Shown: positions 5,611 to 6,387 of the stretch, piece after piece | How the letters are laid out: every line of letters begins with the position of its first letter | Numbering within the stretch: position 1 is the stretch's first letter | DNA from: Leptolyngbyaceae cyanobacterium CSSed165cm_216 | GTDB lineage: Bacteria; Cyanobacteriota; Cyanobacteriia; Phormidesmidales; Phormidesmidaceae | DNA length: 6,387 nucleotides | Direction: 5' to 3' | NCBI GenBank assembly: GCA_007135385.1 | Contig: SLIY01000147.1 | Span: forward strand, 1 to 6,387 | The notes under the pieces: model-generated | Seen by the model: only the letters and a program-made list of their open reading frames with translations | Told to the model about the DNA's origin: nothing | Databases searched by the model: none | Position numbers and translations under genes: made by a program

Positions 5611-5680
5611 GCTGGTTTCGACGCCGCTCAACCAGCGACGAGGCCTGAGCGGAGCCGAAGAGGCCTGAGCGGAGTCGAAG
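5611..5680. repeat. REP-like inverted and tandem repeat (TGAGCGGAGTCGAA family)
   Basis: A 20-bp unit, gaggcctgagcggagycgaa, occurs twice back to back (5640-5659 and 5660-5679) with one difference. An inverted copy of its core, ttcgacgccgctca, lies at 5617-5630 and matches the second copy at 13 of 14 positions. That inverted copy is framed by gctggt and accagc (5611-5616, 5631-5636), a perfect 6-bp stem with the core as its loop. Repeats of the type CTGAGCGGAGTCGAAG are widely dispersed in several bacterial phyla as intergenic palindromes. No transposase is visible here. Confidence 0.8.
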
Positions 5681-5884
5681 GCCGGATCAAAGATCAGTCA
5701 GTCATTGTGTCCATGTCCTTACCTGATTCAAATTGAGGGCTGTCGCTGTCTCACCAGTCTTCCCACGGTCAAGACTCCAGGACTGAACTTGGATGGGTGG
5801 GATGTAGCCATGCCTACTAGTCATTGACCTCTATTATTATCGCAAATTGCTTGGGAACTTCTAGATCTGTCTCTGGGGGGATAT

Positions 5885-6385
5885 TCAGGAAATACCAATG
5901 ACGTACTTTTTCCACTCTTGGTGAACCCCACTGTGGATTTGCCGAGTCATTTCAAAGTAGAGGCTGCTGTGGGGCTTGCGGGGCTGACTAAACAGGGGCA
6001 TACCAGCTTCCCGGGGGGTACGGTTACCCTTTCTAACATTGCAGCGCACACAGGCAGCCACCATATTTTCCCAGGTGTCACCGCCCCCCCGCGATCGCGG
6101 AATCACATGGTCCAGGGTTAACCCATCGCTGTTGTCACCACAGTACTGGCAGGTGTAGCGATCGCGCTGTAGCAAATTACGCCGAGTCAGCGGAATATCT
6201 TTGTAAGGCACCCGCACATAGTGCCGTAGGCGAATCACCGTTGGCAACGGAAAATCTGCATAGACAAACTTTCCATTATGCTCGATTCGCTCGGCCTTGC
6301 CCTTAATAATCAGCACAATAGCCCGACGCCAGCTCGTAATATTGAGCGGTTCATAGGAGGCGTTCAGCACCAGAACCTTACTCAT
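5885..6385 (-). CDS. HNH endonuclease (conserved cyanobacterial family)
   Basis: A 166-residue protein of normal length for this family. The N-terminal part KVLVLNASYEPLNITSWRRA and PLPTVIRLRHYVRVPY are the family's conserved leader. The HNH domain follows, about 65-122: zinc-type pairs C79/C82 and C112/C115, the catalytic DH (92-93) in LTLDHVIPRSRGGG, N107 in DTWENMV, and N116 where the third HNH position may be Asn. The end, HQEWKKYVIGIS, is typical. The family is predicted to cut DNA with a beta-beta-alpha metal finger, but its cellular role in cyanobacteria is not established. It is found as a lone housekeeping-type gene, so it is not called a homing or restriction enzyme. ATG 6385 lies two bases from the window edge, so the ribosome site is not visible; the start fits the family leader. 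It reads toward the DHH gene across a repeat-rich gap. Confidence 0.94.
   Translation of the reverse strand: MSKVLVLNASYEPLNITSWRRAIVLIIKGKAERIEHNGKFVYADFPLPTVIRLRHYVRVPYKDIPLTRRNLLQRDRYTCQYCGDNSDGLTLDHVIPRSRGGGDTWENMVAACVRCNVRKGNRTPREAGMPLFSQPRKPHSSLYFEMTRQIHSGVHQEWKKYVIGIS
6091..6165. repeat. two HIP1 octamers inside the HNH gene
   Basis: Perfect GCGATCGC at 6091-6098 and 6158-6165. The first encodes Arg-Ser-Arg within the PRSRGGG loop after the catalytic DH; the second encodes part of QRDRY just before the first CxxC pair. The octamer thus lies in the active-site region of this nuclease gene. Confidence 0.85.
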
Positions 6386-6387
6386 TC

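Larger units (their letters stand above)
5409..5884. other. non-coding region between the HNH and DHH genes
   Basis: These 476 bp hold no credible gene on either strand. The half near the DHH gene has a candidate leftward promoter and GC-rich stems; the middle has the REP-like repeat at 5611-5680. The half near the HNH gene has one short hairpin (agtctt and aagact, 5756-5761 and 5771-5776) with no T-run, so no terminator for the HNH gene is recognised. The size and content argue against a single HNH-DHH operon. Confidence 0.65.

Noticed and set aside
5611..5680. CRISPR array
   Set aside because: Only two adjacent 20-bp copies with no spacer between them, plus an inverted copy. This is a palindromic repeat element, and no cas gene is in the window.

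Overview
The window reads as a cyanobacterial chromosome segment. Direct evidence is the density of perfect GCGATCGC octamers (HIP1 sites): seven in 6.4 kb, at 453, 522, 565, 3215, 4634, 6091 and 6158. HIP1 is a known hallmark of many cyanobacterial genomes. The HNH endonuclease, DHH phosphoesterase and Hsp20 also look like cyanobacterial proteins. Genus cannot be fixed from the sequence. Moderate-to-high GC and REP-like intergenic repeats would fit a filamentous Leptolyngbya-type lineage, but that is a guess.

Layout, left to right. (1) 1-1409, minus strand: a large TPM-domain membrane protein. Its C-terminal glycine-rich tail runs off the left edge, so it has no stop in the window. All 469 visible codons are open, with a signal peptide, TPM domain, membrane segments and two zinc-ribbon-like CxxC pairs. 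(2) 1410-1577: a short divergent intergenic region. (3) 1578-2342, plus strand: a LemA-family membrane protein with an extra N-terminal helical domain. (4) 2343-2533: the convergent lemA/hsp20 junction, with a perfect 15-bp inverted repeat and a clear intrinsic terminator for hsp20. (5) 2534-2974, minus strand: a small heat-shock protein (Hsp20/HspA) whose start codon lies in a potential hairpin. (6) 2975-3569: a nearly 600-bp non-coding region with candidate divergent promoters, a palindrome, hairpins and small repeats. (7) 3570-4178, plus strand: a TetR-family regulator. (8) 4200-5408, minus strand: a DHH/DHHA1 phosphoesterase, tail-to-tail with tetR. (9) 5409-5884: non-coding, with a REP-like inverted and tandem repeat. 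(10) 5885-6385, minus strand: a conserved cyanobacterial HNH endonuclease, apparently complete.

How the genes relate. TPM and LemA proteins are often genome neighbours, and here they diverge from a common 168-bp region, which suggests a shared envelope or membrane role. The hsp20 and tetR genes diverge across the long gap. A palindrome there overlaps a candidate hsp20 -10 box and lies in the spacer of a candidate rightward promoter, so TetR control of both is possible but unproven. The DHH and HNH genes are on one strand but separated by 476 bp with repeats and a candidate promoter, so they are probably separate units. No phage, IS, CRISPR or known defence system is visible. The best leads are the double-zinc-ribbon TPM/fused LemA pair and the possible RNA thermometer of hsp20.
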